A stretch of DNA of 64,000 nucleotides. Origin: Hyphomonadaceae bacterium ML37. Its GTDB lineage: Bacteria; Pseudomonadota; Alphaproteobacteria; Caulobacterales; Maricaulaceae. The translations under genes were made by a program, and so were the position numbers. The stretch lies in assembly GCA_027627685.1 (NCBI GenBank), contig CP091241.1, positions 2,914,396-2,978,395 of the forward strand. Reading direction: 5' to 3'. Position 1 is the first letter of the stretch, and every line of letters starts with the position of its first letter. The notes under the pieces were generated by a model. It saw only the letters and a program-made list of their open reading frames with translations, made no database searches and was not told where the DNA came from. Below, piece after piece: positions 53,337 to 61,601 of this stretch.

Positions 53337-53870
53337 CTAAGGCGCATCCCCGTCCAGCGTATCAGGCATGACCACAGTCAGCCAGCCGCCGGCCAGGTCC
53401 ACATGGGGGACGGCCTCGCGGGTGAAGGGGGCGTAGGTGAGGCCGCCCGGTCCGGTTATTTCCAGCACATCGCCGGCGCCGAAATCCTGCACCGCGCGCA
53501 CCCGGCCCATGGGCGTTCCGTCCGCATCGCGGGCCTCAAGGCCAATGAGGTCAGCGTGGTAGAACTCGTCCTCGTCCGGCGGCGGCAGCACGGCGCGCGG
53601 CACGTGCAGGAGCGTGCCCTTCATGGCCATGAGCTGTTCGCGGGTGAGGTTTCCGCGCACGCTCGCAATCACGAAACCGCCTGCGCCGGGCTTGGCCTTG
53701 ACCGGGGTGAGCACGGGTTTCCCCGACGCGTCCAGAAACGCGCCATAGCTGCACACCAGCGCCGGATCGCCGAACGCCTTGATCTTCGCCTCGCCGCGCA
53801 CCCCGTGGGCGCCGGCCAGGGCGGCGATGACGATCAGCTCCGGTGACGGATCGGCGGTCTTTTTTGTCAT
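53337..53870 (-). CDS. rimM: 16S rRNA maturation protein RimM
   Basis: Ribosome assembly factor of 177 aa for the 30S head, binding S19. The N-terminal domain shows I-V-I-A-A-L-A-G-A-H-G-V-R-G-E, the C-terminal PRC-barrel contains D-L-I-G-L-E-A-R-D. It follows rpsP in the usual order (ffh-rpsP-rimM). A perfect 11-bp hairpin at 53891-53917 lies between the two. Confidence 0.94.
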   Translation of the reverse strand: MTKKTADPSPELIVIAALAGAHGVRGEAKIKAFGDPALVCSYGAFLDASGKPVLTPVKAKPGAGGFVIASVRGNLTREQLMAMKGTLLHVPRAVLPPPDEDEFYHADLIGLEARDADGTPMGRVRAVQDFGAGDVLEITGPGGLTYAPFTREAVPHVDLAGGWLTVVMPDTLDGDAP

Positions 53871-53890
53871 GACGCAGGCTCAGCGCGGTG

Positions 53891-53917
53891 CGGCCCTGCG
53901 CCAAAAGCGCAGGGCCG
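53891..53917 (-). other. Strong hairpin between rpsP and rimM
   Basis: Perfect 11-bp stem (CGGCCCTGCGC/GCGCAGGGCCG) with loop CAAAA in the 56-bp rpsP-rimM gap. No T run follows on the minus strand, so it is not a standard terminator; it may pause, stabilise or process the mRNA and lower rimM expression relative to rpsP. Confidence 0.75.
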
Positions 53918-53926
53918 GCGCGATGA

Positions 53927-54454
53927 TCAGGCCTTGGTGTCTTCAGCCGGAGCCTCTTCAGCCGGGGCTTCTTCAGCGGCGGCGTCAGCGGCGGGCGCCT
54001 CTTCGGCGGCGGCTTCAGCCGGGGCTTCTTCAGCAGGGGCTTCCTCGACCGGGGCCTCTTCCACCGGAGCCGGAGCTTCGGCAGCGGCTTTGGCTTCGGC
54101 GGCGGCAGCGGCGCGGGCCTCTTCCTTCTCGGCGCGCTCGGCGGCGCGTTCCTTGGCATTGGCGCCCGGCTCGCCCTTTTTCAGGTTCTGGCCCGGCTTC
54201 CACTCCATCACGCCCGCAGCGGCGAGGAAGCGCGCGACGCGGTCGGTGGGCTGGGCGCCCTTCTTGATCCAGTCGGCGGCTTTCTCGGTGTCGAGGGTCA
54301 CGCGGTTCTCGTGATCCTTGGGCAGCATGGGGTTATAGGTGCCGATCTTCTCGATGAAGCGGCCATCGCGCGGATTGCGGCTGTCAGCGACGACGATGCG
54401 GTAATAGGGGCGCTTCTTGGCGCCGCCACGGGCGAGACGGATTTTAACGGCCAT
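53927..54454 (-). CDS. rpsP: 30S ribosomal protein S16 with extended acidic tail
   Basis: Ribosomal protein S16: [11 protein letters not shown] and [12 protein letters not shown] at the N-terminus. The core covers about 110 residues; the rest of the 175 aa is an Ala/Glu/Pro-rich tail with repeated E-E-A-P-A. C-terminal extensions of S16 are common in alphaproteobacteria, but this one is long and low-complexity, encoded by repeated GCC/GAA/CCG-type DNA at 53934-54125. Confidence 0.95.
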   Translation of the reverse strand: MAVKIRLARGGAKKRPYYRIVVADSRNPRDGRFIEKIGTYNPMLPKDHENRVTLDTEKAADWIKKGAQPTDRVARFLAAAGVMEWKPGQNLKKGEPGANAKERAAERAEKEEARAAAAAEAKAAAEAPAPVEEAPVEEAPAEEAPAEAAAEEAPAADAAAEEAPAEEAPAEDTKA

Positions 54455-54484
54455 GAGATTTTAAGTCCTTTGGTTGGTTGAATG

Positions 54485-56023
54485 TCAGCGTTTGGTTTTG
54501 CCGCCGGGCAGGCCGGGCAGACCCGGAAAGCCGCCGGAAGACGGCGGCTGTGACGATCCGCCAGCGCCCGGCAGGCCTGGCAGTCCACCCGCGCCCGAAG
54601 GCGCGCGTCCTTTGAGAAGATCGGCGGCGGCGGCGTCGAGGCCTGCGCCACCCATGCCCGGCCCGCCCATGCCCGGGGGCATCTTGCCGCCGCCCGGCAT
54701 GCCGGGCAGGCCTTTGCCCTTGCCGGCCTTCTTCATCATGTCCGCCATCTGGCGGTGCATCTTGATCAGCTTGTTGACCTCGGGCACCTCCACGCCGGCG
54801 CCCTTGGCGATGCGGCGCTTGCGGCTGGCCTTGAGGATGTCCGGCTTGGCGCGCTCTTCGGGCGTCATCGACAGGATGATCGCCTCCTGGCGCGAGATGG
54901 CCTTGTCGTCAAAGCCAGACGCCGCGACCTGCGCCTTGGCCGCCTTGTTCATGCCGGGCATCATGCCCATGATCGAGGCGAGCCCGCCCATTTTCTTCAG
55001 CTGGGCCAGTTGCTGGCGGAAATCCTCCAGATCGAACTTGCCCTTGGCCATTTTGCGCGCGAGGCGCTCGGCCTGGTCCTGGTCCACCTCGGCGGCGGCT
55101 TTTTCCACCAGCGAGACGATGTCGCCGCGCCCCAGAATCCGGCCCGCCAGGCGGCGCGCATCAAAGGCGTCGAGCCCGTCGACCTTCTCGCTGACGCCGA
55201 GAAACTTGATCGGCAGGCCGGTGACCCAGCGCATGGACAGGGCCGCGCCGCCGCGCCCGTCGCCATCCATCCGCGTCAGCACCAGACCCGTCAGCGGCAG
55301 GCGCTCGTTAAAGCGGCGCGCCGTCTCCACCGCGTCCTGACCGGTCAGGGCGTCGGCCACCAGCAGCGTCTCGCGCGGGCGGGCGATGTCGGCGATGCGC
55401 GCGGCCTCGGCCATCATTTCTTCATCGATGGAGGTGCGCCCGGCCGTATCCAGGATCACCACGTCAAAGCCCTGAAGGCGCGCCGCGCTCATGGCGCGCT
55501 TGGCGATTTCGGTTGCCGACTGGCCCTTCACGATGGGCAGGCAGGCGACGCCCGCCTTTTCGGCCATCTGGGCCAGCTGCTCCATCGCCGCCGGACGGCG
55601 CGTATCGAGCGAGGCGACCAGGACCTTTTTCTTCTCGCGCGATGTCAGGCGTAGGGCGAGCTTGGCCGTGGTGGTGGTCTTGCCCGAGCCCTGAAGGCCC
55701 GCCATCAGGATCGCCACAGGCGGCTCGCCGCCCAGCGACAGGCCTTCGGGCTCGCCCTCGCCGCCCAGCAGCACCACCAGCTCGTCATGGACGATCTTGA
55801 CCACTTGCTGGCCGGGCGCCACGGCGCGGATGACGCGCTCGCCCACCGCCTCGGCGCGCACCCGGCTCATGAAGTCCTTCACCGCCGGCAGGGCCACATC
55901 GGCCTCCAGCAGCGCCACACGGATCTCGCGCAGGGCCGCGTCCACGTCCTTCTCAGAGAGCGCGCCGCGCCCCGTGAGCTGGTCGAAAACGCCGGACAGG
56001 CGGTCGGTCAACGTGTCGAACAT
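54485..56023 (-). CDS. ffh: Signal recognition particle protein Ffh
   Basis: SRP GTPase of 512 aa that delivers membrane-protein ribosomes to FtsY. G1 is G-L-Q-G-S-G-K-T-T-T, then D-T-A-G-R, D-A-L-T-G-Q-D-A-V, and T-R-M-D-G-D-G-R-G-G. The M domain is Met/Gly-rich with repeated G-G-x-G-M-P-P and ends basic. Upstream of its start is a 240-bp gap with C-rich repeats downstream of suhB. Confidence 0.96.
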   Translation of the reverse strand: MFDTLTDRLSGVFDQLTGRGALSEKDVDAALREIRVALLEADVALPAVKDFMSRVRAEAVGERVIRAVAPGQQVVKIVHDELVVLLGGEGEPEGLSLGGEPPVAILMAGLQGSGKTTTTAKLALRLTSREKKKVLVASLDTRRPAAMEQLAQMAEKAGVACLPIVKGQSATEIAKRAMSAARLQGFDVVILDTAGRTSIDEEMMAEAARIADIARPRETLLVADALTGQDAVETARRFNERLPLTGLVLTRMDGDGRGGAALSMRWVTGLPIKFLGVSEKVDGLDAFDARRLAGRILGRGDIVSLVEKAAAEVDQDQAERLARKMAKGKFDLEDFRQQLAQLKKMGGLASIMGMMPGMNKAAKAQVAASGFDDKAISRQEAIILSMTPEERAKPDILKASRKRRIAKGAGVEVPEVNKLIKMHRQMADMMKKAGKGKGLPGMPGGGKMPPGMGGPGMGGAGLDAAAADLLKGRAPSGAGGLPGLPGAGGSSQPPSSGGFPGLPGLPGGKTKR

Positions 56024-56212
56024 TCAAAGCCCTTCAATAGCCGCTCATGTCCCTGAAGCCGCGCCGGCAAGCGCACACGCCGCAACAACCCCGCTGGACG
56101 CAACGCGTCGAGCCTGGGTGTCTCGCCGGCCTCCAGGAGGGTGTCCCGCGCTTTTGCGGGCTCCGTGTGCCGGTGATGACGAGCGGTAAGCCGGTCGCTT
56201 CAGAGAACCCGC

Positions 56213-56264
56213 GGGGGATAGGGGGAGATAGGGGGAGAGTCAAGGGAGAGGGGGGATTTCCCCC
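56213..56264. repeat. G-rich repeat tract and hairpin downstream of suhB
   Basis: Short repeats GGGGGATA, GGGGGAGATA, GGGGGAGAG (56213-56238) and a GGGGG-ATTT-CCCCC inverted repeat (56251-56264) directly at the suhB stop. On the minus (transcribed) strand this is a hairpin followed by a C-rich, G-poor stretch with CTATCCCC units, fitting a Rho-dependent termination region. The same CTATCC unit recurs at 13140-13215. Confidence 0.6.
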
Positions 56265-57061
56265 TACCCCGCCACCTTCTTCAGCCGCTCGCGCAGCTCG
56301 GCCATCACGTATTCATTGCCTGCGGCGATGTCGCCGGTTTCCAGCACGTCGCCGGTTTCCTCGATGGCGCCGGCGAAGCCGCCCGCTTCACGCATCATGA
56401 CGATGCCGGCTGCGATGTCCCAGGGCTTCAGCCCGCGCTCCCAGAAGCCGTCAAACCGGCCCGCCGCCGTCCAGGCCAGATCCAGCGAGGCCGCGCCATA
56501 GCGGCGGATGCCGGCGCACATGGGCATGATGGCGTGCAGTTCCTTCAGGGCGCGGGCATGGCCGGTCTTGCCGAAAAAGGGCAGGCCGGTGGCGATGACG
56601 CAGTCCTGGAAGTGGCGGCGCTCGGCGACGCGCAGGCGGCGATCATTGACATAGGCGCCGCGGCCCTTTTCGGCGTGGAACAGATCGTCAGTGGCGGGAT
56701 TATAGATCACGCCCGCGATCAGCTCGCCCTCGCGCTCCAGCGCCACGGAGATGGCGAAATGGGGCTGGGCGTGGGTGAAATTCGTGGTGCCGTCCAGCGG
56801 ATCGACGATCCAGCGGTGGGAGCGGTCCGTGCCGTCCACCGCGCCGCGCTCCTCCATCAGGAAGCCATAGCCGGGGCGGCCGCGCGACAGCTCGGCGAAC
56901 AGGATCTCTTCCGATTTGAGATCGGCGGCGGTGACGAAATCGGCGGGGCCCTTGCGCGAGACCTGCAAATGCTCGACCTCGTTGAAGTCGCGCACCAGCT
57001 TGCGGCCCGCCTTGCGGACCGCGCCGGTCATCACCTGCATCAGGGCGGAGACATTTCCCAT
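56264..57061 (-). CDS. suhB: Inositol monophosphatase family protein (SuhB type)
   Basis: Mg-dependent phosphatase of 265 aa: M-E-E-R-G near residue 70, then W-I-V-D-P-L-D-G-T-T-N-F, and K-P-W-D-I-A-A-G, the metal-binding signatures. In other bacteria SuhB also binds RNA polymerase and NusA for rRNA antitermination. The ATG at 57061 lies 4 bp after the efp stop, so it is cotranscribed with efp. A longer upstream frame runs through efp and is not used. Confidence 0.92.
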   Translation of the reverse strand: MGNVSALMQVMTGAVRKAGRKLVRDFNEVEHLQVSRKGPADFVTAADLKSEEILFAELSRGRPGYGFLMEERGAVDGTDRSHRWIVDPLDGTTNFTHAQPHFAISVALEREGELIAGVIYNPATDDLFHAEKGRGAYVNDRRLRVAERRHFQDCVIATGLPFFGKTGHARALKELHAIMPMCAGIRRYGAASLDLAWTAAGRFDGFWERGLKPWDIAAGIVMMREAGGFAGAIEETGDVLETGDIAAGNEYVMAELRERLKKVAG

Positions 57062-57065
57062 GGGC

Positions 57066-57632
57066 CTAGTCGGCCCGGCGCACGTATGTGCCGTCTTCGG
57101 TGGACACGACCACCTTTTCGCCCACGCCCACAAACGGCGGCACGGCGGATTTGACGCCGCCCGACAGCACGGCCGGCTTGTAGGAATTGGCCGCCGTCTG
57201 GCCCTTCACCACCGGCTCGGTCTCGACCACTTCCAGCTCCACATGGTTGGGCAGGGTGATGCCGATGGGCTTGTCCTCGTAGAGCTCGACCATCACCTTC
57301 ATGCCGTCGGACAGGAAGGCGGCGCGCTCCTCGCTGACGAAATCGATGTGCAGGGAGATCTGCTCATAGGTTTCGGTGTTCATGAACACCAGCATCTCGC
57401 CCTCGGGGTAGAGATACTGATAATCGCGCTGCTCCAGGCGCACGCGCTCCACCTTGTCGGCCGAACGGAAGCGCTCATTGAGCTTGCGCCCGTCGAGAAT
57501 GTTTTTCAGCTCCACCTGGGCGAAGGCGCCGCCCTTGCCGGGCTTCACGTGATCGGCCTTGACCGCCGTCCACAGCGTCTCCTGGTGCTTGATCACCATG
57601 CCGGGCTTGATTTCATTGCCGTTGATTTTCAT
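57066..57632 (-). CDS. efp: Translation elongation factor P
   Basis: EF-P of 188 aa that relieves ribosome stalling at polyproline. The modifiable loop reads K-P-G-K-G-G-A-F, with the Lys at position 33-34 that is lysylated in other bacteria; three beta-barrel domains follow, ending in [13 protein letters not shown]. Many proteins here are Pro-rich, which fits a need for EF-P, though that is only suggestive. Confidence 0.95.
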   Translation of the reverse strand: MKINGNEIKPGMVIKHQETLWTAVKADHVKPGKGGAFAQVELKNILDGRKLNERFRSADKVERVRLEQRDYQYLYPEGEMLVFMNTETYEQISLHIDFVSEERAAFLSDGMKVMVELYEDKPIGITLPNHVELEVVETEPVVKGQTAANSYKPAVLSGGVKSAVPPFVGVGEKVVVSTEDGTYVRRAD

Positions 57633-57739
57633 GGAAGGCGCGATCCTGGGATGCGGCGCGTCCGGGCGGGCCCGGCGCGGGTTTGTCTAGAGCCGCGCCC
57701 GTGTATCAGGGCCGCCCCGCCCCGGCAAGCTGCACGCCC

Positions 57740-58252
57740 TCACCCCGCAGCCTGCGCCCCCGCCTCCATCACCGTGCTCATCAGCCGTCGCGCCCATCCC
57801 AGGCCAAAGCTGGGGAAGGTGTTGAGCCGGGCGTAGAAGACCATCCGGCGCGCGGCGATCTCGCACAGGGTCTGCACCGGGTTCTGACGCGCGGCGGCGG
57901 CGAGGGTTTTGGGGCCGATCACGCCGTCATCGGCGACGCTGAGCGCTCTTTGCAGGAAGAGCGCCGCCTGCCGGGGGCCGTGATTGACCGCCGCATCGAA
58001 CACCATCGTGTCCACGCCCGCGGGCAGTTCATCGCAGCGGCAGGCGTCCCAGTAGCGCGCGCGATAAATGGCGCCGGCCTCCTCGACCGTCAGGGCGCGC
58101 ACATCCTCGCGGCTTACCGGCGTCCCGCGCGAGGCCGCCAGCGTGCCCTGCGTAATTCCGAAATTGGTCGCGCCGCCGGGGTCAGCCGGGTGATCGGAAA
58201 ATCCGCCCTCCCAATGAAACACGTGCGCCAGCGCCGTCTCGAACCTGTCCAT
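57740..58252 (-). CDS. GH108-family N-acetylmuramidase (endolysin type)
   Basis: Peptidoglycan hydrolase of 170 aa. Residues 12-35 carry W-E-G-G-F-S-D-H-P-A-D-P-G-G-A-T-N-F-G-I, the GH108 active-site block with catalytic Glu, and the rest (A-V-N-H-G-P-R, D-G-V-I-G-P-K-T-L) is the peptidoglycan-binding-type second half. No signal peptide, as in phage endolysins, so export would need a holin. AAGGAG precedes the ATG at 58252. No phage structural gene is near; it may be a remnant or part of a gene-transfer-agent lysis set located elsewhere. Confidence 0.88.
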   Translation of the reverse strand: MDRFETALAHVFHWEGGFSDHPADPGGATNFGITQGTLAASRGTPVSREDVRALTVEEAGAIYRARYWDACRCDELPAGVDTMVFDAAVNHGPRQAALFLQRALSVADDGVIGPKTLAAAARQNPVQTLCEIAARRMVFYARLNTFPSFGLGWARRLMSTVMEAGAQAAG

Positions 58253-58376
58253 GCCTGTCTCCTTGAGTTGCGTCCAGGAAGCATGAGGGCTGCAGACGGG
58301 GCCGCTGATAGCCAAGCCGCCGGACAATGGCGAAATCCATTCCCGTGAGCGCGCAAAGCCCGTAAACCTCGCCCCC

Positions 58377-60557
58377 ATGATTCACGGTCTTTCCCGTCTC
58401 GGCTTCGGCGTCTCGGGCGCTCACGGCACGCCGCTGGTACCAGCGCAGACCACGCGCCGGCTGATCGCGCGCGCGTTCGAGGGCGGCGTGCGGGTGTTCG
58501 ACGCGGCGCCCGCCTATGGCGCGGGCGAGGCGGAACGCCGTCTGGGCCGGGCCTTGCGCGACCTGCCTCGCGATCAGGTCTTTGTGTGCACAAAGGCGGG
58601 GATAGCCAGCGAGGGTGTCTCCGAGCGGTTGCGGGATTTCTCGCCCGCCGGCATCGAAACCAGCGTGCACGCCAGCCTGTCGCGGCTGGGGGTGGAGGGC
58701 GTGGACGCCCTGTTCCTGCACGGGCCGGACCCGTATGAGCTGACGGATGAGCTGTTCGCCCGGCTCGCCGCGCTGAAATCAGCGGGCGCCTTCGCGGCGC
58801 TGGGCGTCACCGGTCTGGGGCCGGAGCTGGATGCAGCCATCGCGTCGGGGCGGTTTGATCTGATGATGACGCCCGTGCACCCGTTCATCAATGCGCGCGA
58901 GGAGGCGCGTCTGGCGTCGGCGCGGGCGCGTGGCATGGCGGTGATCGCGATCCAGAGCGCCGGCGACACGCCCCCGCCCCGGCGCATGCCCCGCCAGCCG
59001 GCGGACCTGTATGCGCTGGCGCGCGCCCTGCGTCCCGCCACCCCCGGCCGGGGCCGCGTCGCTCCGGTGGAGGGCGTGCGCGCTGCGCTGGCGCGCGCGG
59101 AAGTCGACACAGTGCTGATCACGACCACGCGGCGCGCCCATCTCGACGCCCATCTGGCGGCCTGCGCCAGCGCTGGCGGAACGGGTTGGGCCCGCGCGCC
59201 GCAGGCTGCGCCGATGGCACAGGTCAATCTTGCTGAAGAAGCGGCTCCGCCAGAGGTCGCCGCACCCGCAGACGACGTCACGGCGCCGGAGCCTGACGCT
59301 GACACGGCCCTGCCCGCCTTCGCCTTTCCCGCACCGACGCGCGCCGCCGGGTTGGCGCGGCTGGAGGCGTTCACACCCGCCATGGGGGGCGTTTACGCCG
59401 CGCACCGAAATGAGGACCGGGGACCGCACGACCGCTCCAACGTCTCAGCCTTGAGCGCGCATGTGCGCCGCCGGATCATCCGCGAAGACGAGCTGGTGCG
59501 CGCCGCCATCGACGCCCACGGGCTGGAGGCGGCCGAGGCCTTCATCGGGGAGGTGTGCTGGCGCACCTACTGGAAAGGCTGGCTGGAGATGCGGCCCTCC
59601 GTGTGGGCCGACTACCGCGCCGGGCTGGCGGGCGATCTGGACGTGCTGAAGCGCGATGGCGCGATGGCGCAGCGCTACGCCGCCGCTATCGAAGGCCGCA
59701 CCGGGCTGGACTGCTTTGACGCCTGGGCGCACGAGCTCAACGAGACCGGCTATCTGCACAATCATGCGCGCATGTGGGCGGCGTCGATCTGGATCTACAC
59801 GCTGGACCTGCCCTGGCGCCTGGGCGCGGACTGGTTCCTGCGCCATCTCATCGACGCCGACCCGGCGTCGAACACGTTGAGCTGGCGCTGGGTGTGCGGA
59901 CTGCACACGCCGGGCAAGACCTATCTGGCGCGCGCGGGCAATATCGCCCGCTTCACCGGTGAGCGCTTCAAAGTGAGGGCGCCTGATCTCGCCGCCGAGG
60001 CGCCGCCTCTGGCCGTGGACCCGGGCCATCCCCCGCCCGTCCCGCTGGCGCCGGGCGCGCAGCCCGATGCCGATGCGCCCGCCTTCCTCCTGATCACCAG
60101 CGAAGACCTTCACCCGGAAAGCTGGGGCGTGGAGGGGCTGGATTTGCGCGGCGCGGCGACGCTGGATACGTCCGCCGCCCTCAGCCCGCTGCCTGTCGGA
60201 GAGGCCGCCAACGCCTTCACCCGCGCCGCGTTTGAGGACGCAAGCCAGCGCGCTGCGAGCGTGTTCGGCTTTGCGGTCAGCGAAGCGGCGGACATGGAGG
60301 CGGTCATTGCGCTCGCCCGCAAGGCGGGCGCGCGCCAGATCATCACCCAGCGCCCCTGTCAGGGCCCGGCCCGCGACGTGCTTGATTCGGCGGCGCCGGC
60401 GCTGGAGGCCGCCGGTTTGACCCTGTGCGAATTGCGCCGGGACTGGGACAGCGCCTTCTTTCCGTACGCGGACAAGGGCTTTTTCAGATTGAAGAAGGCG
60501 ATTCCGCGCGTGCTGGACGCGCTTGGTCTCATCACGGGCGCGGGTGCGCCCGGATGA
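58377..60557 (+). CDS. Aldo-keto reductase fused to photolyase/cryptochrome-like FAD domain
   Basis: Fusion protein of 726 aa. Residues 1-265 are an aldo-keto reductase with the tetrad D42, Y47 (in F-D-A-A-P-A-Y-G), K73 (C-T-K-A-G) and H115 (L-F-L-H-G-P-D). After a Pro/Glu/Ala linker, residues 314-545 are a photolyase-type FAD-binding domain: H-N-H-A-R-M (461-466), D493, D495, N499, W503, W505 and W480 align by eye to E. coli PhrB D372, D374, N378, W382, W384 and W359. Residues 566-715 resemble the photolyase N-terminal alpha/beta domain (A-R-Q-I-I-T-Q-R-P-x-x-G-P-A-R-D, then Y-A-D-K-G-F-F), here placed last. The photolyase assignment is strong; the permutation and its meaning are inferred. 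Confidence 0.8.
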   Translation: MIHGLSRLGFGVSGAHGTPLVPAQTTRRLIARAFEGGVRVFDAAPAYGAGEAERRLGRALRDLPRDQVFVCTKAGIASEGVSERLRDFSPAGIETSVHASLSRLGVEGVDALFLHGPDPYELTDELFARLAALKSAGAFAALGVTGLGPELDAAIASGRFDLMMTPVHPFINAREEARLASARARGMAVIAIQSAGDTPPPRRMPRQPADLYALARALRPATPGRGRVAPVEGVRAALARAEVDTVLITTTRRAHLDAHLAACASAGGTGWARAPQAAPMAQVNLAEEAAPPEVAAPADDVTAPEPDADTALPAFAFPAPTRAAGLARLEAFTPAMGGVYAAHRNEDRGPHDRSNVSALSAHVRRRIIREDELVRAAIDAHGLEAAEAFIGEVCWRTYWKGWLEMRPSVWADYRAGLAGDLDVLKRDGAMAQRYAAAIEGRTGLDCFDAWAHELNETGYLHNHARMWAASIWIYTLDLPWRLGADWFLRHLIDADPASNTLSWRWVCGLHTPGKTYLARAGNIARFTGERFKVRAPDLAAEAPPLAVDPGHPPPVPLAPGAQPDADAPAFLLITSEDLHPESWGVEGLDLRGAATLDTSAALSPLPVGEAANAFTRAAFEDASQRAASVFGFAVSEAADMEAVIALARKAGARQIITQRPCQGPARDVLDSAAPALEAAGLTLCELRRDWDSAFFPYADKGFFRLKKAIPRVLDALGLITGAGAPG

Positions 60558-60635
60558 CAAATCGCCCCGGCCCCGCTAAGCCATAAGGGTCTGGCCGCGC
60601 GTGCGCTCCGGTCCGGCGCGGAGCGAGGTGGCGGG

Positions 60636-61583
60636 ATGCAGACTGATCTGCTGGCGAAACTGAAGGCGCTTGCCGAGCCCTCGCGCCTGCGCATCGTGTC
60701 GCTGCTGTCCCAGGGCGAAATGACGGTGAGCGAAATCATCCAGGTGCTGGGCCAGAGCCAGCCGCGCGTGTCGCGCCACCTGAAGCTGCTCGCGGACGCG
60801 GGATTGTGCGAGCGCTTTCCCGAAGGCGGCTGGGTGTTCTACCGGCTGGTGCGCACCGGACCGGTCTCGCGGCTGGCCGCGCTGATCGAGGATTTCACCG
60901 ATACTGACGACCCCCAGGTGCAGCGTGACCGCCAGCGCCTCAGCGAGCTCAAACGCCTGCGCGCCCAGAGCGCCGAACGGTTTTTCGAGGCCGCCGCCGC
61001 GCAATGGGCGCAGATTCGCTCCATGCATTTCTCTGAAGGCGCGGTGGAGACCGAGCTGGTGCGGCTGGTCGCCGGGCGGCGCTTCAAAAGCCATGTGGAT
61101 GTGGGCACGGGCACGGGCCGCATGCTGGAGCTGTTCAGCGCCCAGGCCGATGAAGGCATGGGCGTGGATCTGTCGCGCGAAATGCTGTCGGTGGCGCGCG
61201 CCAAGCTGTCCGAAGCCGGATTGAGCACGCGCTTCGTGCGCCAGGCGGACGCCTCGGCCTTGCCGGTGGAAGATGGCGCAGCCGACCTCGTCACGGTGCA
61301 TCAGGTGCTGCATTATCTCTCCGACCCGCGCGAGGCGGTGCGCGAATGCGCGCGCGTGCTGGCGCCGGGCGGCGTGTTGCTGATCGTGGATTTCGCCGAG
61401 CACCGCCACGAGGCCCTGCGCGTGGAGCATCATCACCGGCATCTCGGCTTCCCCCCCGCCCAGGTCACCGGCTGGTTGACCGGCGCCGGGCTCGACCTCA
61501 AACAGCTTGTCACGCTTGAGCCCGAAGGCATCAAGGGCGGGCTGACCGTACTGATCTGGGCCGCCGAACACCGGCAGGACTGA
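60636..61583 (+). CDS. ArsR-family regulator with SAM methyltransferase domain
   Basis: Regulator of 315 aa. The N-terminal winged helix (1-95) has A-L-A-E-P-S-R-L-R-I-V and Q-P-R-V-S-R-H-L-K-L-L, typical ArsR; there is no metal-binding Cys-x-Cys. Residues 140-315 form a class I methyltransferase fold with H-V-D-V-G-T-G-T-G-R and D-L-V-T-V-H-Q-V-L-H-Y. Such proteins bind SAM or SAH and in many alphaproteobacteria control methionine-cycle genes; none is near here, the next gene being pgi 18 bp later. Confidence 0.88.
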   Translation: MQTDLLAKLKALAEPSRLRIVSLLSQGEMTVSEIIQVLGQSQPRVSRHLKLLADAGLCERFPEGGWVFYRLVRTGPVSRLAALIEDFTDTDDPQVQRDRQRLSELKRLRAQSAERFFEAAAAQWAQIRSMHFSEGAVETELVRLVAGRRFKSHVDVGTGTGRMLELFSAQADEGMGVDLSREMLSVARAKLSEAGLSTRFVRQADASALPVEDGAADLVTVHQVLHYLSDPREAVRECARVLAPGGVLLIVDFAEHRHEALRVEHHHRHLGFPPAQVTGWLTGAGLDLKQLVTLEPEGIKGGLTVLIWAAEHRQD

Positions 61584-61601
61584 CATTCTGGAGCGCCGCC
61601 C

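Noticed and set aside
53934-54125. Low-complexity repeats considered as a tandem-repeat locus
   Set aside because: They encode the Ala/Glu/Pro-rich tail of S16 in frame and resemble tails seen in related bacteria.
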